From Kitasatospora sp. NA04385 (GTDB taxonomy: Bacteria; Actinomycetota; Actinomycetes; Streptomycetales; Streptomycetaceae): a stretch of 64,000 bases of DNA. This document shows, piece by piece, positions 28,250 to 36,963 of this stretch. Within the stretch, counting starts at the first letter, position 1, and each line of letters starts with the position of its first letter. Both the position numbers and the translations under genes were made by a program. The notes beneath the pieces were generated by a model, which was not told the DNA's origin, did no database searches, and worked only from the letters and a program-made list of their open reading frames with translations. The stretch is taken from the NCBI RefSeq assembly GCF_013364235.1, contig NZ_CP054919.1:7489603-7553602 (forward strand), given 5' to 3'.

Positions 28250-28947
28250 GCGAAGTCCGCCCAGAACTCGCGCAGTTCGGCGATGCCGGTGCGGGCCATC
28301 GGGGAACGGGCGAGGTAGTCGAGGGCCTCCTGCCGCTCCCCGTCGAGGAACACCAGGCCGGTGACCCACTGCGGCACGTCCGCGTACGCCCCGTCGGTGA
28401 CCAGCAGTTCGCCCGCGCGGCGGCGCACGAGGGTGGCGTCCTCGACGGGGCGCAGGTGCTCCCCGCCGAGGTAGCGGCCGGAGGCGAGCCCGGCGCGGAC
28501 CCACTCGGCGACCTCGGCCCGGTCCGGCCCGGGGGCCGGGGCGTCCGGGTCGGCCCGGAAGACGCCCAGGTAGCGGGCGGCGGGGGCGTCGCCCGCGTGC
28601 GGGAGGTTCGCGGTGCCGGGCCCGAGGTCGAGCGGCTCGACCGGGCGGATCTCGACGCGCCCGCCGGTCGCCATCGGGTGCGCGGCGGCGGCCTCGATGG
28701 CCTCGTCCAGGTCGGCGGCCTCCAGCAGGTCGTACCCGGCGATCCACTCGGTGGTCTCGGCGAACGGGCCGTCCGTGACGAGCACCCGCTCCCCGCGGAC
28801 CCGGACGGTGCTGGTCTCGGCGACCGGCTTCAGCGGCATCCCCTCCAGCCGGACGCCCCGGCCGTTCCACTCCTCGACCCACGCCTCCGGGTCCTGGTCG
28901 ATCGGCTCCCCGGCCGGGTCGGTGGCGATGAACAGCACGTACTTCAC
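28246..28947 (-). CDS. YCII-related (DGPF family) protein, duplicated domain
   Basis: A 233-residue protein made of two DGPF/YCII domains. The first carries VTDGPFAE at about 58-65 and the second a diverged VTDGAYAD, showing an internal duplication and loss of the DGPF sequence in the second copy. DGPF proteins are small soluble proteins of unknown reaction that are partners or targets of ECF42 sigma factors. GTG start with AAAGGGG six nt upstream. It is the first gene of a two-gene operon with the sigma factor. Confidence 0.88.
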   Translation of the reverse strand: MKYVLFIATDPAGEPIDQDPEAWVEEWNGRGVRLEGMPLKPVAETSTVRVRGERVLVTDGPFAETTEWIAGYDLLEAADLDEAIEAAAAHPMATGGRVEIRPVEPLDLGPGTANLPHAGDAPAARYLGVFRADPDAPAPGPDRAEVAEWVRAGLASGRYLGGEHLRPVEDATLVRRRAGELLVTDGAYADVPQWVTGLVFLDGERQEALDYLARSPMARTGIAELREFWADFA

Positions 28948-28978
28948 GGCATTCCCCTTTCGAACGGTTCACCCGTAC

Positions 28979-29005
28979 GACGAAGAGCCGCGGCCGAATC
29001 CGACA
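28979..29005 (-). promoter_or_regulatory. Candidate ECF42-type autoregulated promoter
   Basis: On the minus strand TGTCGG (29005-29000) is followed after 17 nt by CGTC (28982-28979), upstream of the DGPF gene. ECF42 targets in Streptomyces are described with a TGTCGA-like -35 and a CGA/TC-type -10 element. The match is close and correctly placed, 31 nt before the start codon, but short. Confidence 0.45.
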
Positions 29006-29055
29006 GGTCGGTGAGAATTTCCTTCCGACGGTACCGCCACCGCCGCCACCGCCGC

Positions 29056-29104
29056 CCCGGGCGCGGGCGGGGGCGGGGGCGGGGGCGCGGGCGGGGGCGG
29101 GGGC
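29056..29104. repeat. G-rich hexamer repeat
   Basis: About eight units of GGGGGC/GCGGGC stand between the DGPF promoter and a glycosidase fragment. On the plus strand it has G4-forming potential. No function is evident. Confidence 0.6.
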
Positions 29105-29105
29105 G

Positions 29106-29410
29106 TCAGAGGGTGACGCTGTAGGCGGGGGTGGAGACCTGGAAGGTCTGGTCGGAGCGCTGGTAGTCGAACCAGTACGTCACCCGGTCACCGGACTTGA
29201 CGGTGAGCGGCTGCTCCCAGCGCCCGGCCCCGGCGTTGAGCGGCCAGGCGGCGGACTGCCAGACGGTGGCGACGTTGTTCGCGCCCAGGGCGTCGATCCG
29301 GCCCTTGATGTACGCGAACGCCTGCTGGTAGAAGTCGGCGCCGTAGCAGTTCCACCCGCTCGGCGCCTGCGTGCTCGGCCGGGAGACCGCGATCCAGCGG
29401 GTCGAGTGGA
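29106..29410 (-). pseudogene. 3' fragment of a secreted carbohydrate-active protein
   Basis: About 100 C-terminal residues remain (STRWIAVSRPSTQAPSG ... YWFDYQRSDQTFQV, ending STPAYSVTL). The last part resembles the closing strands of small beta-sandwich carbohydrate-binding domains, like YWFTYE in the CBM56 region of the gene at 37243. Upstream the frame turns into arginine-rich non-homologous sequence with no start, signal peptide or ribosome binding site. I read this as a truncated gene whose 5' part was lost at about 29410-29470. The parent family is not certain. Confidence 0.55.
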
Positions 29411-30104
29411 CGGCCGACGGCCGACCCCGGCTCGCGGCGCGGCGACGCCGACCCCCGCCCCCGAGCCGCCGGTCGGTTTCGGCACCGACCGCCCCGGCCC
29501 CGGCTGGATGACCCTGCGCCGCCACCCCGACCCGTCCTGGATCGCCCTCGACCGGGGACGGCTGCTGCTGCGCGGCGACGAGTCGCTCTCCTCCCGGCAC
29601 CGGCAGAGCCTGCTGGCCCGCCGCCGCACGCACGCCGAGTTCGACTTCGAGGCGACGGTGGACGCCGACCCCCGCTCGCCCCGCCAGGCCGCCGGACTGG
29701 TGCACCTCTACAACACCGAGCTCTGGCACTACCTGCACCTCAGCTGGGACGAGGCGCTCGGCCGGGTCCTGCGGCTCGGCGTCTGCGACCGCGGCCGCTA
29801 CACCGAGCCCGCGGCCCCCGCCCCGGTCGGCGCCGGGCCGCTGCGGCTGCGGCTCGAAGTGCACGGCGCGGCCGCCCGGTTCGCCTGGACCCCGGCCGGC
29901 GGCGCCCCCCGCTGGCGGCCGGCCGGGCCCGAACTCGACGCCTCCCGGCTCTCCGACGACTACGCCACCGTCGGCGACGCGCACACCGGCCACTACACCA
30001 GCTGGGGCTTCACCGGCGCCTTCACCAGCGTCTGCGCCCAGGACCTCACCGGCGCCCGGATGCCCGCCGCGTTCTCCGCCCCGTCCTACCTCGCCCCGCG
30101 GTGA
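29406..30104 (+). pseudogene. GH43 C-terminal beta-sandwich domain without catalytic domain
   Basis: From about 29470 the translation matches the GH43 C-terminal (GH43_C2/DUF1349, concanavalin A-like) domain: SLSSRHRQSLLARRRTHAEF, QAAGLVHLYNTELWHYL and TGAFTSVCAQDLTGARMPA are typical, and it reaches the natural stop. The five-bladed catalytic propeller of about 300 residues that should precede it is missing. A GTG at 29406 could start a short frame but has no ribosome binding site. It is best read as a remnant of a beta-xylosidase/arabinofuranosidase gene. Confidence 0.65.
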
Positions 30105-30211
30105 GCGCCGACCCGGCCGGCGGCCGCCCGCACTATCCTGCTGTGACCCGGGGCGGCACCGGCGCACCACCCACCGCCCCCGGGCCGCGGACCACGAGGA
30201 ACGGACGACAG

Positions 30212-31249
30212 ATGGCGGGCCAGGCACGACCCAAGGTGACGATCGGCGAGATCGCCGCCGAGGCCGGTGTCTCCAACGCCACCGTCTCCAAGGTGCTCAA
30301 CGGCCGCAGCGACGTCTCCGCCGCGACCCGCGAGCGGGTCCAGGAGATCATGGACCGCCACCACTACCAGCGCCGCCGCCCGCGCCGCCGCGGCGGCATC
30401 GTCGACCTGGTGATGAACGAGCTCGACAGCCTCTGGTCGATCGAGATCATCCGGGGCGCGCAGGAGGCCCTGGCCGAGGCGGGCGTCAGCATGGTGCTCT
30501 CCGCCGTCCACGGCAGCAGCACCGGCACCGGCGAGTGGCTGGAGCAGATCGCCGGCCGCCGCTCGGACGGCGCGATCCTGGTGGTCTCCGACCTGACGCC
30601 GCGCCAGCGGGCCCGGCTGGCCGCGCTGAAGGTGCCGTTCGTGCTCGTCGACCCGGTCGGCACCGCGGACGCCGGCGTCCCGACCATCGGCGCCACCAAC
30701 TGGGCCGGCGCGATCTCCGCCGTCGACCACCTGATCGGCCTGGGCCACCGCCGGATCGCCCACCTGGCCGGCCCCCGGCAGCTGCTGTGCAGCCGGGCCC
30801 GCGCGGACGGCTACCGGGCCGCCATGGAACGCGCCGAACTCCCGGTCCCCGACGGCTGGCTGCGCTTCGGCGAGTTCAACGACCGCTCCGGCCGCCACGA
30901 GTTGACCGCCCTGCTCGACGAACTCGCCGCGACCGGACAGGAGCCGCCCACCGCGGTGTTCGCCGCCAGCGACCTCCAGGCCTTCGGCGCCTACACGGCG
31001 CTGCGCGAACGCGGCCTGCGCATCCCGCAGGACATCAGCATCGTCGGCTTCGACGACGTCCCGGTGACCCGCTGGAGCGACCCGATGCTCACCACCGTCC
31101 GCCAGCCGCTCCAGGACATGGCCGCGATGGCCGCCCGCACCCTGCTGCGCCTGGTCGACGGCGAGCAGGTCGACCTCCCGCGGGTCGAACTGGCCACCCG
31201 CCTGGTCCAGCGCGAGAGCACCGGCCCGGTGCCGTCCGCCGCCCGCTGA
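30212..31249 (+). CDS. LacI-family transcriptional repressor
   Basis: A 345-residue LacI/PurR protein. The HTH is at about 9-30 (TIGEIAAEAGVSNATVSKVLNG) and the hinge region follows; residues about 65-335 form the periplasmic-binding-like ligand domain (GHRRIAHLAGP, VFAASDLQAFGAYTAL, ISIVGFDDVPVTRW). ATG at 30212 follows GAGGAACGG. Such regulators control sugar uptake and glycosidase genes. The neighbouring GH43 remnant suggests it once controlled that gene. The intact regulator may now act elsewhere, for instance at the 37131-37142 palindrome, but this is a guess. Confidence 0.9.
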   Translation: MAGQARPKVTIGEIAAEAGVSNATVSKVLNGRSDVSAATRERVQEIMDRHHYQRRRPRRRGGIVDLVMNELDSLWSIEIIRGAQEALAEAGVSMVLSAVHGSSTGTGEWLEQIAGRRSDGAILVVSDLTPRQRARLAALKVPFVLVDPVGTADAGVPTIGATNWAGAISAVDHLIGLGHRRIAHLAGPRQLLCSRARADGYRAAMERAELPVPDGWLRFGEFNDRSGRHELTALLDELAATGQEPPTAVFAASDLQAFGAYTALRERGLRIPQDISIVGFDDVPVTRWSDPMLTTVRQPLQDMAAMAARTLLRLVDGEQVDLPRVELATRLVQRESTGPVPSAAR

Positions 31250-31274
31250 CCCGGTGCCGCCCGCCGCCCGCTGA
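31225..31274 (+). repeat. 25-bp tandem duplication spanning the LacI stop codon
   Basis: Positions 31225-31249 (last seven sense codons plus stop of the LacI gene) are repeated at 31250-31274 with one mismatch. The copy leaves a second TGA in phase with the original unit. It looks like a recent slippage event. Confidence 0.8.
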
Positions 31275-31296
31275 CCCGGGGGCCCGGATCCCCGGG
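31275..31296. terminator. Hairpin after the LacI gene
   Basis: CCCGGGG and CCCCGGG pair around an 8-nt loop, 26 nt after the LacI stop. It also faces the end of the minus-strand gene at 31324 and could serve both. Confidence 0.55.
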
Positions 31297-31323
31297 CCGC
31301 GCGGCGGCCCCGCGGTCGCGTCC

Positions 31324-31659
31324 TCAGCCGTCGGCCGGTCGGGGCGGCCGGTCCGCGTCGTCCAGGGCGCGCAGGCTGTGTTCCCAGCGCCGGCGGCGTT
31401 CGGGGAGGGTCTGTTCCCACCAGGGGGTGCCCCGTTCGCCCAGGCCGGTCTTGGCGAGCCGCACGCGGGCCCGGGCGGCCCGTTCGGCGTCCGGGTCGTC
31501 CGTGAGGCGGGCGAGGGCCCGGCGGGCTGCCATCAGGTGGTGGGTGAGGCGGTCGCGGACCCCCTCCGGCACCTCCGGGTCGGTCGCCCGCCAGCGCCGG
31601 CCGCCGATCAGGACGTGGTGGCCGTCGGGGGTGTGCTCGACCTGCTGGTTCTCGGTCAT
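31324..31659 (-). CDS. Small conserved actinobacterial protein ('biopolymer transporter Tol' type)
   Basis: An 111-residue charged cytoplasmic protein (HHVLIGGRRWRATDPEVPE ... AKTGLGERGTPWWEQTLPERR). The GRRWRATDP and LGERGTPWW strings are the hallmark of a small actinobacterial family that databases often label biopolymer transporter Tol, a name without functional support. It has no membrane segment. ATG at 31659 is chosen; an in-frame GTG at 31677 is possible. It is divergent from the RecQ-like helicase gene. Function unknown. Confidence 0.7.
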   Translation of the reverse strand: MTENQQVEHTPDGHHVLIGGRRWRATDPEVPEGVRDRLTHHLMAARRALARLTDDPDAERAARARVRLAKTGLGERGTPWWEQTLPERRRRWEHSLRALDDADRPPRPADG

Positions 31660-31775
31660 GGGGCCATGGTCGCGCACCGGGCCGGTGAGGACGCGTCAGT
31701 TCGTCCTGGCGGGGTATTCGCACGCCGTCCCCGGGCCGGCCGGTGTGCCGGACGGGCTTGAACCCGAGGAGCGAG

Positions 31776-33500
31776 ATGGCCACTTCGTCGGCGCGGCGGT
31801 TGCAGCGGAGCGCGCGGGAGGTTTTCGGCTGGGAGCGGTTGCGGCCGGAGCAGCTGTTGGCGATGGAGGCGGTGATGGAGCGGCGCGACACCCTGGTGGT
31901 CATGCCCACCGGGGCCGGCAAGTCCGCGGTGTACCAGGTGCCGGGGTTGCTGCTGCCCGGACCGACGGTGGTGGTCTCGCCGCTGATCGCGCTGCAGCGC
32001 GACCAGGTGCAGGGCCTGCTGCGCCGGGCGGGGACGGACGCCGCGGCGGTCAACTCGGCGCAGAGCGGACGGGAGAACTCCTCGGTCTGGGACCGGATCA
32101 GCGAGGGGGACGTGGACTTCCTCTTCCTGGCGCCCGAGCAGTTGGCCAAGGACGAGGTGGTCGAGCAGCTCGCCGCGGCGGGGCCGGCCCTGTTCGTCGT
32201 GGACGAGGCCCAGTGCGTGTCGTCCTGGGGCCACGACTTCCGGCCGGACTACCTGCGGCTGGGCCAGGTCATCGACCGGATAGGGCGGCCGCCGGTGCTG
32301 GCCCTGACGGCGAGTGCCGCGGCGCCGGTGCGGGCGGACATCGTGGCGCAGCTCGGGATGCGCGAGGTGCACGAGGTGGTCACCGGCTTCGACCGGCCGA
32401 ACATCCACCTGGAGGTGGTGCCGTTCCGGGACGCGGCGGTGAAGAGGCGCGCGGTGGTCGAGCGGGCGGCGGCCGAGCCCAAACCGGGGCTGGTGTACGC
32501 GGCGACGCGGCGGGAGGCGCAGGAGTACGCGGTGGAGCTCGAACAGCTCGGCTTCGACGCGGCGGCCTACCACGCGGGGCTGCCCGCCGCGGAGCGTGCC
32601 GCCGTCCACGACCGCTTCCTGGCGGGCGGGTTGGACGTGGTGGTGGCGACCTCGGCGTTCGGGATGGGGATCGACAAGCCGGACGTGCGGTTCGTGCTGC
32701 ACGCCTCCGTTCCCGGTTCGCTGGACGCCTACTACCAGGAGATCGGGCGGGCGGGGCGGGACGGGGAGCCGGCGCGGGCGATCCTCGCCTACCGGCCGCA
32801 GGACCTGGGGCTGCAGCGGTTCTTCGCGGCGGGTCGTCCGGACCCGGACACCGTCGCCCGGGTGGCGAGCACCCTGGCGGACTGCGACGGGCCGGTCCAC
32901 CCCGGTGAGCTGCGGGCCGAGACCCGGCTGACGGCGAGTCGGCTGACCGCGGTGGTGAACCTGCTGGAGCAGGTGGGCGCGGTGGCCACCACCGGGGAGG
33001 GCGACCTGGAGCCGACCGTCGACGTCGACCCGGTGGACGCCGCCCGGGAGGCGGTGGAACTCGGTGACGCCCACCAGCAGTTGGAGCGCTCCCGGGTGGA
33101 CATGATGCGCGGTTACGCGGAGAGCGCCGGTTGTCGGCGGCGCTTCCTGCTGGGCTACTTCGGCCAGCCCCGGGAGGCGTCCGACACCGGTTCCTGCGGC
33201 TCCTGCGACCGTTGCGAGGCGGCGGAGCTCTCCCGGCAGGGGCCGGCGGGCGGCCCCGCCGTGCTGGCGGGCACCGGCGGCCCGCTGCCCGGGCCGTCCG
33301 CCCCGGACGACGACTCGGCCGCCCTCGCCGACGACCGGCACCCGTTCCGGCCGGGCGCGCTGGTGCGGCACGAGCACTGGGGGGAGGGCGCGGTGATGAG
33401 CGAGGAGGACCGCCACCTGACGGTCCTCTTCGACAGCGTCGGCTACCGCACCCTGTCCCTGGACGTGGTGCGCCGGAACAACCTGCTCGCCGTGCGCTGA
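31776..33500 (+). CDS. recQ: RecQ-like ATP-dependent DNA helicase
   Basis: A 574-residue SF2 helicase. Motif I VMPTGAGKSAVYQ, motif II VDEAQCVSSWGHDFRPDY (DEAQ instead of the RecQ-typical DEAH), motif III ALTAS, motif IV-VI region ATSAFGMGIDKPDVRFV and YYQEIGRAGRDGEPA. A zinc-type Cys cluster follows at about 458-487 (CRRRFLLGYFG ... CGSCDRCE). There is no HRDC domain; the C terminus (HEHWGEGAVMSEEDRHLTVLF) is a small beta domain seen in actinobacterial RecQ homologues. ATG at 31776 follows GAGGAGC. Role in repair of stalled forks or recombination is from the family. Confidence 0.9.
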   Translation: MATSSARRLQRSAREVFGWERLRPEQLLAMEAVMERRDTLVVMPTGAGKSAVYQVPGLLLPGPTVVVSPLIALQRDQVQGLLRRAGTDAAAVNSAQSGRENSSVWDRISEGDVDFLFLAPEQLAKDEVVEQLAAAGPALFVVDEAQCVSSWGHDFRPDYLRLGQVIDRIGRPPVLALTASAAAPVRADIVAQLGMREVHEVVTGFDRPNIHLEVVPFRDAAVKRRAVVERAAAEPKPGLVYAATRREAQEYAVELEQLGFDAAAYHAGLPAAERAAVHDRFLAGGLDVVVATSAFGMGIDKPDVRFVLHASVPGSLDAYYQEIGRAGRDGEPARAILAYRPQDLGLQRFFAAGRPDPDTVARVASTLADCDGPVHPGELRAETRLTASRLTAVVNLLEQVGAVATTGEGDLEPTVDVDPVDAAREAVELGDAHQQLERSRVDMMRGYAESAGCRRRFLLGYFGQPREASDTGSCGSCDRCEAAELSRQGPAGGPAVLAGTGGPLPGPSAPDDDSAALADDRHPFRPGALVRHEHWGEGAVMSEEDRHLTVLFDSVGYRTLSLDVVRRNNLLAVR

Positions 33501-33653
33501 CCGGCCGGTCGCGGCGCGGCGCCGGACCGCGCCGTCCGCCGCCGCGCCGGTGCCGGTGGGCACGACGACGGCCGCCACCGCGGCCACCCCGGCGGCGCCC
33601 GGACGGCGGACATCCGGGTGGCCGGCTCCCCCCGGCCCTCTACGCTAGCGGCC

Positions 33654-34193
33654 ATGACGAACACATATCCGGTTCAACGGCCGGGCCTGGCCGAGCACTT
33701 GAAGGACAAGGGCGCGGCGATGCGGGACGCCGCGCGGCGGCGGCCGAGCAGTGCGGACTGGGACGAGGAGGTCAGCGCGGTCTGCGTCGCCGACGACGCG
33801 ACCGGGGTGCGCAAGGTGCGGGTGGGGGAGTGGTCGTTCCTCGGCGACGGCGGCCCGGACATCGGCGGGTTCAACCTCGGGCCGTCCTCGCCGGAACTGC
33901 TGTGCGCGGTGGTCAGCACCTGCCTGACCCACACCCTGCTGTGCATCGCCGCACTGGAGGACGTCCCGCTGGACCGGGCCGAGGTCGAGGTCCGGGCCCG
34001 CAACAACGACGCCCGGTTCTTCGGCGTGCCGACCGACGCGCCCGCCGTCCCGTACGACCTGACGGCCACCGTGGACCTGCGCGGCGACGTGCCCGCGGAG
34101 ACGCTGGCCGGGCTGCTGGCCGCCGCCGACGAGCGCTGCCCGATGCTGCGGCTCGTCCGCTCGGAGCACGCGGTGACGCTCCGGCTGAGCTGA
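33654..34193 (+). CDS. OsmC family protein
   Basis: A 179-residue OsmC/Ohr-fold protein. The central helix ELLCAVVSTCLTHTLLCIAAL carries the cysteines expected for thiol-peroxidase-like chemistry, and it is flanked by the beta-rich N-terminal part (VRVGEWSFLGDGG) and a C-terminal alpha/beta unit (YDLTATVDLRGDV). TACGCT seven nt before the ATG suggests a leaderless transcript. Likely detoxifies organic peroxides; the exact subgroup is not clear. It is a single gene closed by a strong terminator. Confidence 0.82.
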   Translation: MTNTYPVQRPGLAEHLKDKGAAMRDAARRRPSSADWDEEVSAVCVADDATGVRKVRVGEWSFLGDGGPDIGGFNLGPSSPELLCAVVSTCLTHTLLCIAALEDVPLDRAEVEVRARNNDARFFGVPTDAPAVPYDLTATVDLRGDVPAETLAGLLAAADERCPMLRLVRSEHAVTLRLS

Positions 34194-34226
34194 GCCCAGC
34201 CCTGCCCAGCCCAGCCGGGCAGCGGC

Positions 34227-34259
34227 GGAGGCCGCCACGCGGACGGCGTGGCGGCCTCC
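34227..34259. terminator. Bidirectional terminator between OsmC and sedolisin genes
   Basis: A perfect 14-bp stem, GGAGGCCGCCACGC (34227-34240) with 34246-34259, and a GGACG loop. It separates two convergent genes, 33 nt from the plus-strand stop and 15 nt from the minus-strand stop. Confidence 0.8.
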
Positions 34260-34274
34260 CGGGTCGACGCGGGG

Positions 34275-35519
34275 TCAGCCCTTGAAGGCGGTGGTGCCGT
34301 TGGGGGTGCCGAGACCGGTCGGGCCGTCGTAGCCGGTGCCCGCCTTGCACAGGTAGGCGGGGGAGCAGGAGCCGTTGGAGCCGGAGGTGACGTCGAACAG
34401 GGCGGTGGTGTGGGCGTACGGGAAGGACGCCGGGCTGGAGCCGGCCGAGGGGGCGCCGCCCAGCGCGTAGACGCCCGCGATGATCGGGGCCGCGGCGCTG
34501 GTGCCGCCGTAGACGGCCCAGCCGCTGCCGCCGTAGGTCTGGTAGACGGCGACGCCGGTGGCGGGGTCGGCGACGGCGGCGACGTCGGCGATGGTGCGCT
34601 TGGTGCAGCCGGTGTCCTTCTGCCAGGTCGGCTTGGTGTCGTACTTGGAGCAGCCGGAGCCGGTGCCCTCGGTGGAGTTGGTCAGCCAGACGCTCTCCGA
34701 CCAGCCGCGGCTGCTGCTGTCCCGCTTGAGGGCGGTGCCGCCGACCGCGGTCACGTACTTGGACGCGGCCGGGTACTGGGCGCCGTACGCGGAGTCGCCG
34801 GAGGAGACGGTGATGGCGACGCCCGGGTGGTTGAAGTACGAGGTGTCGTACGAGGTGTCGGCGGAGGACTCGCCGCCGCCGTAGCTGTTGGAGACGAACT
34901 TGGCGCCCAGGCTCACCGCGGTGTTCACCGAGGTGCCGAGGTTGGCCATGGTCGCGCTGCTGGCCTCGACCAGCACGATGTGCGCGTTGGGGGCGATGGC
35001 GGAGACCATGTCGAGGTCGAGGGAGATCTCCCCGGCCCAGCCGGAGTTGTTCGCGGGCAGGCTGCTGCCGCCGCTCTGGTTGACCTGCTTGAAGCAGCCG
35101 CTGGCCTTGGTGCAGGCGGGCAGGCCGTACTGGGCGCGGTAGACGGCCATGTCCGACTCGGCGTTGGGGTCGTTGTAGGCGTCGACGATGGCGATGGTCG
35201 TGCCCGCGCCGCCGTTCGCGGGCAGCTTGTACGCGCCGAGCAGGTCGCTCGGGCCGAAGCCGGACGGGGTGAGGTGCGGGCTGACGCCGAACGCGGCGAC
35301 CGGCTCCACCGTGCTGGTCACGCGCAGGGCGTGGCAGGCCACGGTGTCGCCGTGGGCGAGGGTGTCGCAGGCCCGGACCCAGGACGTGCCGCCCCCGGTG
35401 CGCGCCTGCGGGGCGGCGGTCGCGCCCGCCGGGGCGGCGGTGGTGAGGGCGGAGAGGGCGAGGGCGGCGGTGCCCGCGACGGCGAGGGCGGTGCGGCGGG
35501 CGGTGGCGGAAGTGCGCAT
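34275..35519 (-). CDS. Secreted S53 family peptidase (sedolisin-like)
   Basis: A 414-residue exported protein. The signal peptide is about 1-36 (RRTALAVAGTAALALS ... PAGATAAP). The catalytic Glu and Asp sit in GWAGEISLDLD (Glu164, Asp168), the oxyanion Asp in SSGDSAYG (Asp242), and the nucleophile in YGGTSAAAPIIAG (Ser341), the sedolisin SGTSxxxP motif with Gly for the first Ser. The N-terminal propeptide is much shorter than in classical sedolisins. AAGGAGG lies nine nt before the ATG. It probably degrades protein outside the cell. The 35520-35973 gap is its promoter side. Confidence 0.9.
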   Translation of the reverse strand: MRTSATARRTALAVAGTAALALSALTTAAPAGATAAPQARTGGGTSWVRACDTLAHGDTVACHALRVTSTVEPVAAFGVSPHLTPSGFGPSDLLGAYKLPANGGAGTTIAIVDAYNDPNAESDMAVYRAQYGLPACTKASGCFKQVNQSGGSSLPANNSGWAGEISLDLDMVSAIAPNAHIVLVEASSATMANLGTSVNTAVSLGAKFVSNSYGGGESSADTSYDTSYFNHPGVAITVSSGDSAYGAQYPAASKYVTAVGGTALKRDSSSRGWSESVWLTNSTEGTGSGCSKYDTKPTWQKDTGCTKRTIADVAAVADPATGVAVYQTYGGSGWAVYGGTSAAAPIIAGVYALGGAPSAGSSPASFPYAHTTALFDVTSGSNGSCSPAYLCKAGTGYDGPTGLGTPNGTTAFKG

Positions 35520-35973
35520 GCGGAAGTGCCTCCTTGGCTGGGGTGACCGGAAGCGGTGCATGCCGGGCCGCGCGGACGGATGGTGTTCCGGGAGCGCGGC
35601 GGGGCGGGCGCGAAGGCGGGGTTCGGGCTGCCGTTCGGCCGGGTGTCCGCGTGGGGGCGGACTGGCGTTCGACACTAGGGGGTCATGCTCATGCCCAACA
35701 AGGAGTCGGCGCCGATCCGAACCAGCCCTTTGCCTCGGGGGCCTGACGCTTGGTCGATCGACGCCGTTTCGCCGGGGGAGGGTTTGCCTCCGCTTCGCTC
35801 CCCGGCGCTCCCGCCGCGCAGCGGCAGGCCCCGGCCCGGCCTCCGGCGCGCGCTGCCGAACGCCGCCGCAGGGGCCGCCGCAGGGGCGGGCGCGCCGGGG
35901 TGTCGGCCCCGGGTGCGACAGTGTGCGGACGAACTCGGCGGCTGCGCCGGGGTGGTGCGGACGGAGGGGTGCG
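35520..35973. other. Divergent intergenic region, no gene recognised
   Basis: A 454-bp GC-rich gap between the sedolisin gene (minus) and the ankyrin gene (plus). CATGAGCATG-like sequence at 35686-35698 and a TAGTGT hexamer on the minus strand (35674-35669) could be sedolisin promoter elements. The open frames here have atypical composition and no start signals; I see nothing else. Confidence 0.4.
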
Positions 35974-36963
35974 ATGACGGGCTGGGACGGGATCGCCTGG
36001 GCGGGCTGGAGCGACCACGCGGAGGTCCTGGCCCGGCTGGGGGCGGGCGCCGACCCGGAGTGGTGCGGTGCCGGTCGTCCGCTGCACCACGCGGCGGCCT
36101 ACGGCTCCCCGCAGGTGGTGGCCGAACTCGCCGCCCGGGTCGCGGACGTGGACGCGCGGGAGCACGGGACGACCGCGCTGTGGCGGGCCGTGCTGGCCGA
36201 CCGGCCGGACAACGCCCGGGTGCTGGCCGCCGCCGGGGCCGACCCCTGGCGTCCGCAGCTCGGCGGCTGGTCGCCCGGCCGCCTCGCGCTCGCCGGGCCC
36301 GTCCCCGACCTGTTCCCGCGGCCCGCCGGGGGCGGCGCGGCCACCGGAGCGACGACCGCGGAACCGGTGGCCACCGAACTGACGCCCACCGAACGGGAGA
36401 CCGTCCGGAGCGGGCGCGAACTCGTCGCCGCCCTGGGCGAGTTCCCCTACGAGGGCACCGGTCTGGCCTGCGTCGCGGGCATCGACGCCGCCGAGGCCGT
36501 CCGCCGGCTGGGCGGCCAACCGCTGGACGCGGAGTACCTGGAGGAGTTCCTGGACGACCCGTACGCGTACGAGATGGAGGAGGGGCTGCTGATCGCGGGC
36601 GCCACCACCGTCCCCGGCGGCTGCGTCGTCACCCAGCCCTGGGGCTACACCCCCTCCACCCCGGGCGCGATGGCCCGGCTGACCGCGGGCACCTTCGGTT
36701 ACGGCCTGTACGCCAACCCCAAGAGCGGCAACCAGGGCAGCATCGTCCGCGACGGCACCGTCGAAGCCTGGGACCTGCACCCCGGCGGCGGCCCGGACTC
36801 CGGGGACAGTGCCGACCGGGTCCTCGACGGGTACCTGTACCGCCGCAGCGCGGTCGCCGCCGCCTGCGCCTTCGCCGGTCTGCGGCCCGCCGACGCCCGC
36901 GCCGTCACCGGCCCCGCCGACCGCTGGTTCAAGCTGCCCGACCTCGACTACTGGGAGGGCTGA
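35974..36963 (+). CDS. Ankyrin-repeat protein with conserved actinobacterial C-terminal domain
   Basis: A 329-residue cytoplasmic protein. Residues about 15-105 form two to three ankyrin-like repeats (RPLHHAAAYGSPQVVAELAA, GTTALWRAVLADRPDNARVL). The rest (about 130-329) begins with TPTERETVRSGRELV and has an alpha/beta pattern with GGCVVTQPWGYTPSTPGAM, similar to ankyrin proteins of Streptomyces without a known role. GGAGGGG lies 5 nt before the ATG. It is a single gene. Function unknown, probably protein binding. Confidence 0.75.
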   Translation: MTGWDGIAWAGWSDHAEVLARLGAGADPEWCGAGRPLHHAAAYGSPQVVAELAARVADVDAREHGTTALWRAVLADRPDNARVLAAAGADPWRPQLGGWSPGRLALAGPVPDLFPRPAGGGAATGATTAEPVATELTPTERETVRSGRELVAALGEFPYEGTGLACVAGIDAAEAVRRLGGQPLDAEYLEEFLDDPYAYEMEEGLLIAGATTVPGGCVVTQPWGYTPSTPGAMARLTAGTFGYGLYANPKSGNQGSIVRDGTVEAWDLHPGGGPDSGDSADRVLDGYLYRRSAVAAACAFAGLRPADARAVTGPADRWFKLPDLDYWEG

